From an uncultured Scytonema sp. (GTDB lineage Bacteria > Cyanobacteriota > Cyanobacteriia > Cyanobacteriales > Nostocaceae): 64,000 nt of DNA. Both the position numbers and the translations under genes were made by a program. The notes under the pieces were generated by a model. It saw only the letters and a list, made by a program, of their open reading frames with translations, was not told the origin of the DNA and made no database searches. Shown piece after piece: positions 1 to 9,139 of the stretch. Location of the stretch: assembly GCA_937873135.1 (NCBI GenBank), contig CALMVQ010000060.1, forward strand, positions 1 to 64,000. The letters are read 5' to 3'. The number at the start of each line of letters is the position of its first letter. Positions within the stretch are counted from its first letter, which is position 1.

Positions 1-552
1 CCGTTTGCCACTGCAGTCGTAACTTCCGCAATATTGCGGACTTGATCGGTAAGGTTACCCGCCATCATATTCACTGCCCCGGTCAGATCCTTCCAAGTAC
101 CCGCAACTCCACTCACTTGGGCTTGCACACCGAGCTTACCTTCGGTTCCCACTTCGCGGGCAACCCGTGTCACTTCCGATGCAAAAGAGTTCAGCTGATC
201 TACCATTGTGTTGATGGTATTCTTCAACTCTAAAATTTCGCCTTTAACATTAACAGTAATTTTCTTCGAGAGATCACCGTTTGCTACTGCAGTGGTGACT
301 TCCGCAATGTTACGGACTTGATCGGTAAGATTACCCGCCATCATATTCACTGCCCCGGTCAGATCTTTCCAGGTACCCGCAACTCCACCCACTTGAGCTT
401 GCACACCCAGTTGACCTTCGGTTCCCACTTCACGAGCAACTCGTGTCACCTCTGATGCAAAAGAGTTAAGTTGACCCACCATAGTGTTGACCATTTCAGC
501 CGTTTGGAGAAACTCTCCTTTGAGGGGTCTGCCATCAATTTCTGGTGCAATC
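1..552 (-). repeat. tandem 276-bp HAMP-encoding repeat
   Basis: The sequence beginning ccgtttgcc at base 1 recurs with a few differences at base 277, an offset of 276 bp or exactly 92 codons. Both copies lie in frame inside the sensor kinase gene. The unit therefore duplicates one HAMP module, and further copies may follow beyond the window edge. Confidence 0.8.
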
Positions 553-923
553 ATTTGAGACAAATCGCCATTTGCCACAGCCCGGATAACACGCGCTGTT
601 TCAGCTGTTGGCTGGACTAAATCTGTAATTAGAGTATTGACAGAATCAACGCAAGCTGACCAAGAACCGCGAACATTTCCTACATAGGCTCGTTCGTTAA
701 TTTTGCCTTCTTTACCAACAACGCTACTAAGTCGCTGAAGTTCTGCCGCCATCCGCTCATTTTGTTCAATAATATCATTAAGCGTATCGGCTATTTTTCC
801 TGCCATGCCGATTTTATCTACAGGCATACGTGCAGAAAAGTCACCTTTTTTGACCGCCGCTAAGGTTTTTAGAAGTTGTTTTAAATCTAAATTGTCGCTT
901 TCTATTGTTAACTGTTCAGGCAT
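1..923 (-). CDS. poly-HAMP sensor histidine kinase, N-terminal part (runs off window)
   Basis: Reading leftward from the ATG at 923 the frame stays open to base 1, giving about 307 residues of a larger protein. No signal peptide or membrane segment is visible; the start is [18 protein letters not shown]. From about residue 20 the protein is a chain of HAMP-like units. The last two are almost identical 92-residue repeats with the core [23 protein letters not shown] chains followed by histidine kinase and receiver domains are typical of soluble Nik1-like hybrid kinases, so a kinase domain is expected beyond the left edge. Role (osmotic or other stress sensing) is inference. The next gene to the right is divergent, so this one has its own promoter in 924-1321. 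Confidence 0.8.
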   Translation of the reverse strand, partial: MPEQLTIESDNLDLKQLLKTLAAVKKGDFSARMPVDKIGMAGKIADTLNDIIEQNERMAAELQRLSSVVGKEGKINERAYVGNVRGSWSACVDSVNTLITDLVQPTAETARVIRAVANGDLSQMIAPEIDGRPLKGEFLQTAEMVNTMVGQLNSFASEVTRVAREVGTEGQLGVQAQVGGVAGTWKDLTGAVNMMAGNLTDQVRNIAEVTTAVANGDLSKKITVNVKGEILELKNTINTMVDQLNSFASEVTRVAREVGTEGKLGVQAQVSGVAGTWKDLTGAVNMMAGNLTDQVRNIAEVTTAVAN

Positions 924-1321
924 GATTCTAAGTTGTTAGAAATTATACTAATTTCCCCTTGTGCTATCATTCTAGTTAGGCATGAAGATACTCTGCTGTT
1001 CAATAGCTAGCTGTTTCAGAGCTAATAAGTAAAAACTAGAATATCCCGGTTAATCGATAGCCTATGCCCATGATTTATTTGGGACGAATCTCGTTTTTGT
1101 CCCGTAATTCATCTCATCATTCCCATGAAGGGGTGAGTGATAGGGCTTTTGCGTAACTAGCGTTCATTTTAGCTTGACAAATCACTACTTTCGTTAATAC
1201 AGTTACACACTTGATACAAGTAGTGAGTAACTTTGAGCAGACTTGATCGAGCGGTGGCATGATATTAACTAGAATAGAAACAGATTTTGTTGAGATTTGT
1301 ATAGTTAGAGATTAACCTATC
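924..1321. other. divergent intergenic region
   Basis: About 400 bp separate the leftward sensor kinase from the rightward ABC transporter genes. No ORF of note is present. A TTGACA at 1174-1179 followed by TAATAC at 1195-1200 is a possible promoter for the transporter, but the 15-bp spacing is short and no second line of evidence supports it. Confidence 0.4.
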
Positions 1322-2341
1322 ATGGCTCCCGCCGTTTTAATAGAAAACCTCCAAAAGCGCTACGGCACGGTTGAAGCCGTGAAGGATGTTTCCTTGAGAG
1401 TAGAACCAGGCGAAATCTTCGGTTTACTCGGTCCTAACGGAGCAGGGAAAACAACCACCTTGCGTGTTTTGTGTACTCTCACGACACCAGATGCTGGTAA
1501 AATAGAAGTTTCTGGCATTTCTGTATTAAATAATCCTAGAGCCGCAAGACGACGGCTAGGCTATGTTGCTCAGGAAGTTGCCTTGGATAAGGTACTGACT
1601 GGACGCGAACTGCTGCAACTGCAAGCGGCGCTTTATCATTTAAAAGGGGCAGTTGCAAAACAGCGTATAGAAACGGTACTCGATTTACTCAGTTTGCAGG
1701 AGTATGCCGATAAAAAGACAGGCACTTACTCTGGCGGGTTGCGCAAGCGCTTAGACTTGGCAGCAGGGTTACTTCACGCACCTGATGTGTTGGTTTTAGA
1801 CGAACCAACAGTGGGGCTTGACATAGAAAGCCGTTTTGTGGTATGGGAGTTCTTGCGGAAATTGCGAAAAGCTGGGACAGCAGTTTTGATTACCAGCCAT
1901 TATTTAGAAGAGATTGATGCGCTTGCAGATCGTGTGGCAATTATTGATCGCGGCATTGTGATTGCTACAGGAACACCTTCAGAGTTGAAAGATAAGGTAG
2001 GCGGCGATCGCATTACTTTGCGAATCCGCGAGTTTTCTCCCATTGAGGAAGCTAAGATCGCTCAAGATTTACTGACATCTTTGCCATTTGTTCAAGAAGT
2101 CATTATTAATAGCGCTCAAGGGAATTCTCTCAACTTGGTGGTGACGCCACAGAATGATGCCTTGATGACTATACAGCAGGCACTCTCTAACTCTGGATTA
2201 CCAATATTTGGCATTGCCCAATCTCGACCTAGTCTAGATGATGTTTACCTTGCGGCAACAGGACAAACGCTAATGGACGCAGAACTAGTGGCGGTTGGCA
2301 ATCGCGATCTCAAGGCTGAAAAAAAGCAAAATATGAGATAG
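1322..2341 (+). CDS. ABC-2 type transporter ATP-binding protein (DrrA-like)
   Basis: Cytoplasmic ATPase of an ABC exporter, 339 residues. Walker A is GPNGAGKTT near residue 38. The signature is YSGGLRKRLDLA and is followed by Walker B VLVLDEPTVGLD. A switch histidine sits in LITSHYLEE. A long C-terminal extension after about residue 220 matches the daunorubicin-resistance (DrrA) subfamily. The ABC-2 permease gene follows 48 bp downstream, so the two form a pair. Substrate is unknown; drug, lipid or polysaccharide export are all possible. The ATG at 1322 fits the family start, which is directly followed by the ALIENLQKRYG-type beta strand. Confidence 0.9.
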   Translation: MAPAVLIENLQKRYGTVEAVKDVSLRVEPGEIFGLLGPNGAGKTTTLRVLCTLTTPDAGKIEVSGISVLNNPRAARRRLGYVAQEVALDKVLTGRELLQLQAALYHLKGAVAKQRIETVLDLLSLQEYADKKTGTYSGGLRKRLDLAAGLLHAPDVLVLDEPTVGLDIESRFVVWEFLRKLRKAGTAVLITSHYLEEIDALADRVAIIDRGIVIATGTPSELKDKVGGDRITLRIREFSPIEEAKIAQDLLTSLPFVQEVIINSAQGNSLNLVVTPQNDALMTIQQALSNSGLPIFGIAQSRPSLDDVYLAATGQTLMDAELVAVGNRDLKAEKKQNMR

Positions 2342-2389
2342 ATCGAGGTTAATCGCCATCTTTAAACAAATAACACCCAAAAACATTTT

Positions 2390-3286
2390 ATGCGTGATAC
2401 TGTAATACCTCCTAAATCGGAAATTAACTGGCAGCAAGTTGCATCACCTCAAGCACGTACTGATGCTACGCCTAATCTTTTTAGTGAATTGGTGCAAGAG
2501 ACACTGGCATTAACACGTCGTTTGTTTATTCAGTTGCAGCGGCGTCCCTCGACGTTGATTGCAGGAATTATTCAGCCAGTCATGTGGTTAGTGCTGTTCG
2601 GTGCCTTATTTCAAAATGCGCCCAAAGGAATCTTCGGTAACACGACAAATTACGGTCAATTTTTAAGCGCGGGAGTCATAGTTTTTACTGCATTTACAGG
2701 AGCATTAAATGCGGGTTTGCCCGTAATGTTTGACCGAGAATTTGGCTTTTTGAATCGATTGTTAGTAGCTCCCTTAGCATCGCGATTTTCCATTGTTCTG
2801 GCTTCGGCAATCTTCATTATTAGCCAAAGTCTATTACAAGTAGTCATAATTGTGACAGCAGCAGCGTTTTTAGGAGCAGGGTTACCAGATATTGCCGGCT
2901 TGAGTGCGATCGCTTTGATCGTTTTCCTCCTGACTTTAGGGGTAACTGCCCTGTCCCTCGGCTTGGCTTTTGCTTTACCAGGGCATATTGAATTAATTGC
3001 GGTAATTTTTGTAACAACACTGCCGCTATTATTTGCCAGCACGGCTTTGGCTCCGTTATCATTTATGCCTAAGTGGTTGCAAATTGTAGCTACTCTCAAT
3101 CCCCTTAGCTATGCAATTGAACCAATCCGCTATTTGTATCTTCACAATAATTGGGGATTGAATAGCATGGTGATGCACGCTTTTTGGGGTGATGTGACTT
3201 TTGGGGGTGCATTGCAGGTGTTACTTGGGTTTACCCTTGTCGCTTTATTGAGTATTCAACCCCTATTAAGACGTACTCTCGCTTAA
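2390..3286 (+). CDS. ABC-2 type transporter permease
   Basis: Membrane subunit of the exporter whose ATPase lies just upstream; 298 residues. A hydrophilic N-terminus of about 55 residues precedes roughly six hydrophobic segments. The family signature region is visible: FDREFGFLNRLLVAPL in the cytoplasmic loop and FMPKWLQIVATLNPLSYAIEPIR near the C-terminus. This places it in the ABC2_membrane family next to DrrB-type permeases. It is probably co-transcribed with the ATPase (48-bp gap) and possibly with the small secreted protein 34 bp downstream. Substrate cannot be read from sequence. Confidence 0.9.
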   Translation: MRDTVIPPKSEINWQQVASPQARTDATPNLFSELVQETLALTRRLFIQLQRRPSTLIAGIIQPVMWLVLFGALFQNAPKGIFGNTTNYGQFLSAGVIVFTAFTGALNAGLPVMFDREFGFLNRLLVAPLASRFSIVLASAIFIISQSLLQVVIIVTAAAFLGAGLPDIAGLSAIALIVFLLTLGVTALSLGLAFALPGHIELIAVIFVTTLPLLFASTALAPLSFMPKWLQIVATLNPLSYAIEPIRYLYLHNNWGLNSMVMHAFWGDVTFGGALQVLLGFTLVALLSIQPLLRRTLA

Positions 3287-3320
3287 CAGATTAAACATAA
3301 TTGGCAGGAGATATTAGAGG

Positions 3321-3698
3321 ATGAAGATAACATTTTTGCCGCTTACACAATTTGTGGCGATCGCTATTGCAGGAATTAGTCTTGCTTCCTTTCTTACAAC
3401 TCAACCTAGCTTGGCTGATCCCAACCAAGCGACTAACCTGGAAAACTACGATTCCCCAAACAGAACAGATCCGTTTTCACGTGGAGTTGAACAGGGTAAT
3501 TTCAATATGTTTCAGTTAATTCATAACGCAAACTTTGGTCAACTTAACCCAAACTATGCTACTGAACAGAGTCAAGAACTAAACGATGCAGCAACTGCAT
3601 TTAGAGCCAAGCAGCAACAACTGCTTCAACAACGTCCACAGCAGCCAACTCAACAAGTTCAACAAAATCGGGTACTTATACGCCAAGTGGATCATTAA
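3321..3698 (+). CDS. small secreted hypothetical protein, Gln-rich C-terminus
   Basis: A 125-residue protein with a clear signal peptide: basic MKITF start, hydrophobic core to about residue 28 and a likely cleavage after PSLA. The mature part contains NYDSPNRTDPFSRG and HNANFGQLNPN, followed by a glutamine-rich tail (residues 93-118). I do not recognise a named domain. It follows the ABC-2 permease by 34 bp with an AGGAG motif before the ATG, so it may share that operon, but a functional link to export is only inference. Confidence 0.7.
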   Translation: MKITFLPLTQFVAIAIAGISLASFLTTQPSLADPNQATNLENYDSPNRTDPFSRGVEQGNFNMFQLIHNANFGQLNPNYATEQSQELNDAATAFRAKQQQLLQQRPQQPTQQVQQNRVLIRQVDH

Positions 3699-3702
3699 AA
3701 TT

Positions 3703-3736
3703 TTTGAGCGGTCATCTTTAACTCTGACCGCTCAAA
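3703..3736. terminator. bidirectional terminator between convergent genes
   Basis: A perfect 12-bp inverted repeat (tttgagcggtca at 3703-3714, tgaccgctcaaa at 3725-3736) with a 10-nt loop lies exactly between two convergent stop codons. The U-tract is weak on both sides, so the terminator role rests mainly on position and stem quality. Confidence 0.55.
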
Positions 3737-3741
3737 GCTGA

Positions 3742-4179
3742 TTACAATCCTAATGCACTTAGAATATCGCCAGCATGAGTAGACGTGTTGACAGCATTGT
3801 CAACATGAGCGATTTTACCGTCGCCATCAATAACGTAAGTGACGCGCTTGGCGTAACCGCCACCATCAACATCATAAGCTTTGATCAGGATTTTATCAGT
3901 GTCAGCCAAAAGCGGAAAATTCAGATTGAATTTTTGAGTGAATGCTTGGTGAGAAAGCTCATCATCTGCACTTACACCCAAGATGACAACATCTTTGCTT
4001 TTATATTGGTCAATGCTGTCCCGAAAACTACAAGCTTGTTTGGTGCAACCAGGGGTGTCGTCTTTAGGGTAAAAGTACAAAACAACGGTTTTCCCTTTAA
4101 AATTAGATAACGAGACAGTATTGCCGTTAGTGTCTTTGACTGTAAATCCAGGTGCATAGCTGCCGACTGCTAAAGACAT
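3742..4179 (-). CDS. bcp: thioredoxin-dependent peroxiredoxin, Bcp/PrxQ type
   Basis: Reduces hydrogen peroxide and organic hydroperoxides at the expense of thioredoxin. At 145 residues it has the usual single-domain length. The TPGCTKQAC motif carries the peroxidatic Cys45 and the resolving Cys50 four residues later, which is the PrxQ arrangement. The N-terminal strand GSYAPGFTVKD and the FYPKDDTPGC stretch are family-typical. Cyanobacteria usually carry several PrxQ paralogs, so the exact copy name is not assigned. It is transcribed alone and ends at a hairpin shared with the convergent small secreted gene. Confidence 0.95.
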   Translation of the reverse strand: MSLAVGSYAPGFTVKDTNGNTVSLSNFKGKTVVLYFYPKDDTPGCTKQACSFRDSIDQYKSKDVVILGVSADDELSHQAFTQKFNLNFPLLADTDKILIKAYDVDGGGYAKRVTYVIDGDGKIAHVDNAVNTSTHAGDILSALGL

Positions 4180-4294
4180 AATTGAACTTTCCTTTGAAAA
4201 ATTATTTGTGCATCTGAAATCTTACAATAATATACAATCGTTATCTGAAGAAACACTATGACGCGAAAGCCCAATCTGATATTAGAACCATAAA

Positions 4295-4693
4295 ATGCCC
4301 AGTGCCCAAAGCCAGAAAACTTTTCACTATCCTCGTGGAACTGTAAATCGAGCCGAGCGAGCGCTAATATGTTCTCCCTTCAATCTGAGTCTATTTGAAG
4401 CGATGCGCTCTCATCATGTGGCATTAAGTGAGATTACTGGTAGTTCCGGAGTAAAATATGGCTATACCAGAAGCGCATTATCGGAATTAAGAACAGACAA
4501 TAGTTTGATATGGTTGATTCAAGTGGGTGTACTGCGACGAGAAGTCGATGGTCAAGGAATTACAGATAGTTTTCGCCTAACTCCTCTAGGTTACCAGTTG
4601 GTAGAAAAATTCCACTCACAAGCTTGGCGTACTCCTTCATGGAGCGATCGCTCTGTAGATGCTGTTATTCATTGGTTAAGACTACCCTTTTAG
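4295..4693 (+). CDS. conserved cyanobacterial protein, probably Npun_F0494 family
   Basis: A 132-residue soluble protein. The core TVNRAERALICSPFNLSLFEAM and the C-terminal FRLTPLGYQLVEKF look like a small winged-helix-like protein. I recall a cyanobacteria-specific family named after Npun_F0494 with this pattern, but I cannot confirm it here. No catalytic residues or membrane segments are visible. Function unknown. It stands alone, with a gene-poor 384 bp before cobQ. Confidence 0.7.
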   Translation: MPSAQSQKTFHYPRGTVNRAERALICSPFNLSLFEAMRSHHVALSEITGSSGVKYGYTRSALSELRTDNSLIWLIQVGVLRREVDGQGITDSFRLTPLGYQLVEKFHSQAWRTPSWSDRSVDAVIHWLRLPF

Positions 4694-5077
4694 ATATCCA
4701 TGGCAGTATAGTAACACGACAAGAGTTGGGAGAAAAAAAATGTCCCTGCATCTCTGTGTCAGCCTCAACTTCTCAAAACAATCGTCAAGTACAATCACCT
4801 ACGCTCCTTTGGAGAACGGGTGAAGATGGGGAATCCCACAAATCTTGTTGAAAAGTGAAGAGTTAGGAGTGTGGAGTAAAAGGGAACAATAGATACGGAA
4901 GTTTAAACTCTCTTTATGAAGTATTTACCACCAGCATCCGATCCACTTTAAGTATTGGGGATGGGAGAATTATTAGTAGTTAGTTAAATTTTTGACTAAC
5001 TCCTAAGTCGTCCTCAGTCTCACAAGACTAACCTGGAGATTTTGAAGAAACCCGATCTGTAAAAACTGATAGTTCAT
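4694..5077. other. gene-poor gap upstream of cobQ
   Basis: No convincing gene. The stretch includes degenerate short repeats of the gaagagttaggagtgtggag type that recur between genes in this window. I looked for a cobalamin riboswitch, which would suit cobQ, and saw no B12-box-like sequence. Confidence 0.4.
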
Positions 5078-6556
5078 ATGAAAGCAATTATGGTGGTGGG
5101 GACGACATCCCACGCAGGCAAATCACTGCTAACAGCAGCTATTTGCCGCATTCTATCTCGGCGTGGTTGGCGAGTAGCTCCTTTTAAAGGTCAAAATATG
5201 GCTTTAAATGCTTATGTTACCGCCAGTGGTGGAGAAATTGGCTATGCCCAAGCGGTACAAGCTTGGGCCGCAGGAGTTGTTCCTTGGGTAGAAATGAATC
5301 CTATTTTGCTCAAACCTCAAGGAGATATGACTTCTCAAGTCATTATTAAAGGAAAATCGGTGGGTAAAGCGAGTGCCACGGATTACTACGAGCAATATTT
5401 TGAGATGGGGTGGCGGGCAATTGAGGAATCGTTACAGCATTTAGGGACAGAATTTGATTTGGTTGTTTGTGAAGGTGCTGGTAGTCCTGCAGAAATTAAT
5501 CTCAAGCACCGTGACTTGACTAATATGCGGGTAGCAAAATACTTAAACGCCCCGACTTTACTGGTAGTTGATATTGATAGGGGAGGTGCATTTGCCCACG
5601 TCGTAGGAACTTTAGAGTTATTAGATCCAGAGGAACGAGCTTTGATTCGAGGTGTCGTCATCAACAAGTTCCGAGGACAGCGATCGCTCCTAGAACCTGG
5701 GATAAAATGGTTGGAAGAACGTACTGGTATCCCTGTGGTCGGTGTTATCCCTTACTTAGAACATTTGTTTCCCCCGGAAGATTCCCTGGACTTAATAGAA
5801 CGCAAACCACCAAAATCTCAAGCCGAGCTCAACATCGCCGTCGTCCGCTTACCGAGAATTTCTAACTTTACTGATTTTGACCCTTTAGAATCAGAACCGA
5901 CAGTGATGTTGAAATATCTTAGTCCGAAGCAAGATTTAGGACATCCAGATGCAGTGATTCTCCCAGGCACAAAAACTACAATTCCTGACTTGCTCTTGTT
6001 GCAAAAAAGTGGTATCGCAGAAGCAATTCAAAATTATGCAGCAGCTGGTGGCACAGTATTGGGCATCTGTGGCGGTTATCAAATACTGGGTCAGATGATC
6101 GCAGATCCAGAGGGAATAGAAGGACAAGCCGGCAGATATCAGGGACTGGGGTTATTACCAATCAAAACTGTGATTACAGGACAGAAAATTGCCCGTCAGC
6201 GCCAAGTTACCTCGAATTTTCCCCAAATGGGCTTGCCAGTCACAGGGTTTGAAATCCACCAAGGGAGATCGCGTATAGAAACCCAACCAACAGACTCCCA
6301 ATCCTACCAACCCCTGTTTGACGATATTAATTTAGGCATGGTGGATAATTGTCTATCTGTTTGGGGTACTTATCTCCACGGGATTTTTGATAATGGTCCT
6401 TGGCGACGTGCTTGGTTAAATCGCCTGCGTCAACAGAGGGGTTTAAAATCGTTACCTACAGGCGTTGCTAACTACCGAGAACAACGGGAGAATATTTTGG
6501 ACTCCCTTGCCATTGAAGTGGAACGGCATTTAGACTTAACACCATTTTTGTCTTAA
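5078..6556 (+). CDS. cobQ: cobyric acid synthase CobQ
   Basis: Amidates the b, d, e and g side chains of adenosylcobyrinic acid a,c-diamide using glutamine and ATP, a late cobalamin step. The 492-residue length is normal. The N-terminal P-loop-like GTTSHAGKS (residues 8-16) starts the synthetase domain. The class I glutaminase domain follows with the nucleophile in GICGGYQ (Cys331) and the catalytic His in TYLHGIF. The ATG at 5078 gives the family-typical MKAIMVVGT start. The ferredoxin gene follows 11 bp downstream and is probably co-transcribed. Cyanobacteria make pseudocobalamin, so this gene probably serves that pathway. Confidence 0.97.
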   Translation: MKAIMVVGTTSHAGKSLLTAAICRILSRRGWRVAPFKGQNMALNAYVTASGGEIGYAQAVQAWAAGVVPWVEMNPILLKPQGDMTSQVIIKGKSVGKASATDYYEQYFEMGWRAIEESLQHLGTEFDLVVCEGAGSPAEINLKHRDLTNMRVAKYLNAPTLLVVDIDRGGAFAHVVGTLELLDPEERALIRGVVINKFRGQRSLLEPGIKWLEERTGIPVVGVIPYLEHLFPPEDSLDLIERKPPKSQAELNIAVVRLPRISNFTDFDPLESEPTVMLKYLSPKQDLGHPDAVILPGTKTTIPDLLLLQKSGIAEAIQNYAAAGGTVLGICGGYQILGQMIADPEGIEGQAGRYQGLGLLPIKTVITGQKIARQRQVTSNFPQMGLPVTGFEIHQGRSRIETQPTDSQSYQPLFDDINLGMVDNCLSVWGTYLHGIFDNGPWRRAWLNRLRQQRGLKSLPTGVANYREQRENILDSLAIEVERHLDLTPFLS

Positions 6557-6567
6557 GGCAGGTTCTC

Positions 6568-6807
6568 ATGACTATTCGCGTCCGCTTTTTACCAGACGAT
6601 ATTACCGTTGAAGCCAAAGTGGGAGAACCACTGCTGGATGTTGCAGAGCGAGCTGGGGTTTTCATTCCCACTGGTTGTTTGATGGGTTCTTGTCACGCTT
6701 GCAGTGTGGAAGTGGACGGTGGAGATATGATTCGCGCTTGCATTACCGCAGTTCCACCAAGACGCGAAGAGTTAACGATTCATCTGTTTAGTGATCCAAC
6801 TTGGTAA
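6568..6807 (+). CDS. small [2Fe-2S] ferredoxin-like protein
   Basis: A 79-residue plant-type ferredoxin fold protein. The cluster ligands are visible as CLMGSCHAC (Cys37, Cys42, Cys45) and a fourth Cys58 in IRACIT. It is shorter than photosynthetic PetF (about 98 residues) and lacks PetF's usual C-terminus. Its start is 11 bp after the cobQ stop, so both genes are probably one transcript. A role as electron donor near cobalamin or carotenoid synthesis is inference from position only. A 9-bp stem (6879-6899) lies 72 bp downstream. Confidence 0.88.
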   Translation: MTIRVRFLPDDITVEAKVGEPLLDVAERAGVFIPTGCLMGSCHACSVEVDGGDMIRACITAVPPRREELTIHLFSDPTW

Positions 6808-6878
6808 GAAGATTTAGGAATGAGAGTTAAGAGTTGTCGAGACGCAAAATTTCACGTTTATAGAGGAGTTATAAGCAA

Positions 6879-6899
6879 CCCCTAACTATAAGTTAGGGG
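6879..6899. repeat. palindromic hairpin cccctaact/agttagggg
   Basis: Perfect 9-bp arms with a 3-nt loop (ata). There is no U-tract, so this is probably one of the dispersed cyanobacterial palindromes, although it could help end the cobQ-ferredoxin transcript. Confidence 0.5.
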
Positions 6900-7008
6900 C
6901 TTCAGCCCAGTTCAAAGAAATGAGTTTTAAATTCATAATTTCTCACTCTTAACTTTTTGGCCATTTGACTTTTGACTTTTGACTCTTGAGAAGCGACTGA
7001 CTGGTTCC

Positions 7009-7473
7009 TCATTTTTCATCCGACTGAGGTGAATTCGATTGAGCTTTAAGAGCGTATTCTCTAAATCTTTCTAAATCAGCTTTTACAGTCGATTCTACTG
7101 CCCGTCCTAAAAATAAATTATCCATAATTTTGCCAATGATCCCTGGGATAGCGTAGGCAAAAGTAAGTTTTACAATACTACTACTGTGGCGATCGTAAAA
7201 GCGGATTGCTCCCCGATTCGGCAAACCATCAATCGATTCCCACTGGATAATTTGATGGGGAACGACTTTAAGAATTCGCGATTTCCAAGTAAACTCTAAA
7301 CCGCCAGTATTAAGTTTCCATAAAGACATCTCTGGATCGTCCTTTGGAACTGTAACAGAATCAATCCACTTCATCCAGCGAGGCATCTGCTCCAAGTCCG
7401 CCCAAAGACTCCAGACTAACTCTATAGGAGCCTCAACCTCTACCTGTACGCTATGCTCTAGCCAATCAGCCAT
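7009..7473 (-). CDS. SRPBCC (START/Coq10-like) family protein downstream of zds
   Basis: A 154-residue helix-grip hydrophobic-ligand-binding protein of the polyketide cyclase/Coq10 type. Family-typical stretches are VQVEVEAPIELVWSLWADLEQMPRW at the N-terminus and a central beta region with IIQWESIDGLPNRG. It sits directly downstream of zeta-carotene desaturase on the same strand, an order also found in Synechocystis (slr0940-slr0941). A role in handling carotenoid or quinone ligands is plausible but inferred. The 118-bp gap to zds is filled with palindromic repeats. Confidence 0.88.
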   Translation of the reverse strand: MADWLEHSVQVEVEAPIELVWSLWADLEQMPRWMKWIDSVTVPKDDPEMSLWKLNTGGLEFTWKSRILKVVPHQIIQWESIDGLPNRGAIRFYDRHSSSIVKLTFAYAIPGIIGKIMDNLFLGRAVESTVKADLERFREYALKAQSNSPQSDEK

Positions 7474-7485
7474 TTTGTGTTGTTT

Positions 7486-7570
7486 TTCCTTCGCGCCCTT
7501 CGCGTCTAGTCTGCCTTGAAGCCCTTCGGGTGACGCTACGTTCGCGCAGCGTCTCCTTTTGGGAGAAGAT
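7486..7570. repeat. palindromic repeat cluster between zds and SRPBCC gene
   Basis: Three kinds of short dispersed repeats follow one another: direct cttcgcgcccttcgcgt, a stem gacgct...agcgtc, and ctcctttt-gggag. The same motifs recur in Nostoc-type genomes in intergenic DNA. They lie in the transcribed spacer of a probable two-gene operon. Confidence 0.6.
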
Positions 7571-7591
7571 CGCAGCCCCCTACAGAAAGCC

Positions 7592-9031
7592 CTACTTCTT
7601 CACATTTTCCAAAATTGCTTTTGCCGCACGCCTTCCCGAAATGACCGCCCCCTCCATACTATCGATGTAGTCCTGCTGAGTGTAGCTACCCGCGAGAAAG
7701 AAATTAGAAATCGGTGTTGTTTGCTGGGGACGGTAAACATCCATACCCGGCCCTTCACGATATAAAGACTGAGCCAGTTTCACCACACTATACCAAGTCA
7801 TGTTGAGTTCTCTTGAGGAAGGGAACAACTCATGAACTTGCTTGAGGACATGTTGGGCGATCGCCTCATTATTTTGTTTAATAAAAGGATCTCCTGGTGT
7901 CAACACAAGTTGCAACAACGATCCTTGACCTTCCTTATAATAATCAGCAGGGCTTGTCAAAGCTAAATCGGCAAAACAAGAAAAATCAGCATCTGAGGTA
8001 TACAACAAATTATCAATTCCCGATGCACGATCTAACTGTTTGCGCTTGAGAGCATCGTGCAATTCTGTTACCCAACCATCAAACCGCAGTTGCACCGTTG
8101 CCACTGGCACTGCATCCAATTTATAAATATTGTCAAACTCTTGCCATTTGCGCCACTCCTGAGGTATCAGACGATGAATTCCAGGGAGATCGCAAGCAGC
8201 GACATAGGCATCAGCGGTGATGATTTCCTCAGTCTCGCCATTTGCCACTACCATACCAGTCACATGGATTTGTTCCCCAACTTTTGGAAACAACATCTCT
8301 CGCACTCGGCGACGAGTGTAAATTTTTGTATTTCTAGCTTCTAAATATTTCAAGATAGGCTTGTGCAGGTATTCATCAGGGGAACCTTCCAGCATCCGCA
8401 ATATTGAAGCTTCCGTTCTTGATGCAAACAATTGAAAAATTGTCAACATACAACGGGCAGACATATTCTCACAATCTATAAATCCTAAAGCGTAAGCAAT
8501 AGGATTCCACATTTTTTTGATACTACCATCGCTACCACCATGACTGCGGAACCAATGAGCAAAGCTAACTTTATCCAAATTACGAATAGTTCTCATCGCC
8601 CCATCAAAATCGATTAACCCACGTACAACTGGACTCGTACCAAGAGCGATCGCATTTTGCAATTTATCCTGCAACGAGAGTTGAGTCGTGGTAAAAAATG
8701 CTTTTAACCCATTAAAAGGTGCACCTGTAAAGAAACGAAAATCTAGAGAACCAATACGTTCCCCTTTATTAATGAAAGTGTGGGAATGTTCTTTCAGTCG
8801 TAAATTTTGTGACGCTTCCACTTTCTTCATCAAGTCAAACATTTGGTAGTAGCAGCCAAAAAATACGTGCAACCCCATTTCAATGTGGTTGCCTTCGCCA
8901 TCAACCCAACTGCTAACTTTACCGCCAACAAACGGACGAGACTCAAAAATCTCTACTTCACAGCCTGCATCAACTAAATCTACAGCAGTTGCTAGCCCAG
9001 CTAGTCCCGCACCAACTATTGCAATACGCAT
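7592..9031 (-). CDS. zds: 9,9'-di-cis-zeta-carotene desaturase
   Basis: Plant-type flavoprotein that converts zeta-carotene to lycopene via neurosporene, passing electrons to plastoquinone at the thylakoid. The 479-residue length is family-typical. The N-terminal FAD Rossmann motif is [15 protein letters not shown]. The stretch [13 protein letters not shown] and the pattern [13 protein letters not shown] distinguish ZDS from phytoene desaturase. The C-terminal FAD-binding region includes [23 protein letters not shown]. The SRPBCC gene lies downstream. A perfect 19-bp hairpin lies just upstream of the start. Confidence 0.95.
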   Translation of the reverse strand: MRIAIVGAGLAGLATAVDLVDAGCEVEIFESRPFVGGKVSSWVDGEGNHIEMGLHVFFGCYYQMFDLMKKVEASQNLRLKEHSHTFINKGERIGSLDFRFFTGAPFNGLKAFFTTTQLSLQDKLQNAIALGTSPVVRGLIDFDGAMRTIRNLDKVSFAHWFRSHGGSDGSIKKMWNPIAYALGFIDCENMSARCMLTIFQLFASRTEASILRMLEGSPDEYLHKPILKYLEARNTKIYTRRRVREMLFPKVGEQIHVTGMVVANGETEEIITADAYVAACDLPGIHRLIPQEWRKWQEFDNIYKLDAVPVATVQLRFDGWVTELHDALKRKQLDRASGIDNLLYTSDADFSCFADLALTSPADYYKEGQGSLLQLVLTPGDPFIKQNNEAIAQHVLKQVHELFPSSRELNMTWYSVVKLAQSLYREGPGMDVYRPQQTTPISNFFLAGSYTQQDYIDSMEGAVISGRRAAKAILENVKK

Positions 9032-9097
9032 TTTCGATTCCGTCTTTACCTTTTCAGTTTCTTTACAAATTGTAACTGGATTGGTAGCGGAATTTGC

Positions 9098-9139
9098 TGA
9101 TCAGATTAAATGCTTATTTGTAAGCATTTAATCTGATCA
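9098..9139. repeat. perfect 19-bp inverted repeat upstream of zds
   Basis: The arms at 9098-9116 and 9121-9139 are exact reverse complements around a 4-nt loop (tttg). The stem is AT-rich and lies 67 bp upstream of the zds start codon. It may lie in the zds leader or promoter. No U-tract follows it, so it does not look like a standard terminator. Confidence 0.8.

Noticed and set aside
4694-5077. Possible cobalamin riboswitch before cobQ
   Set aside because: No B12-box-like sequence or fitting stems seen.
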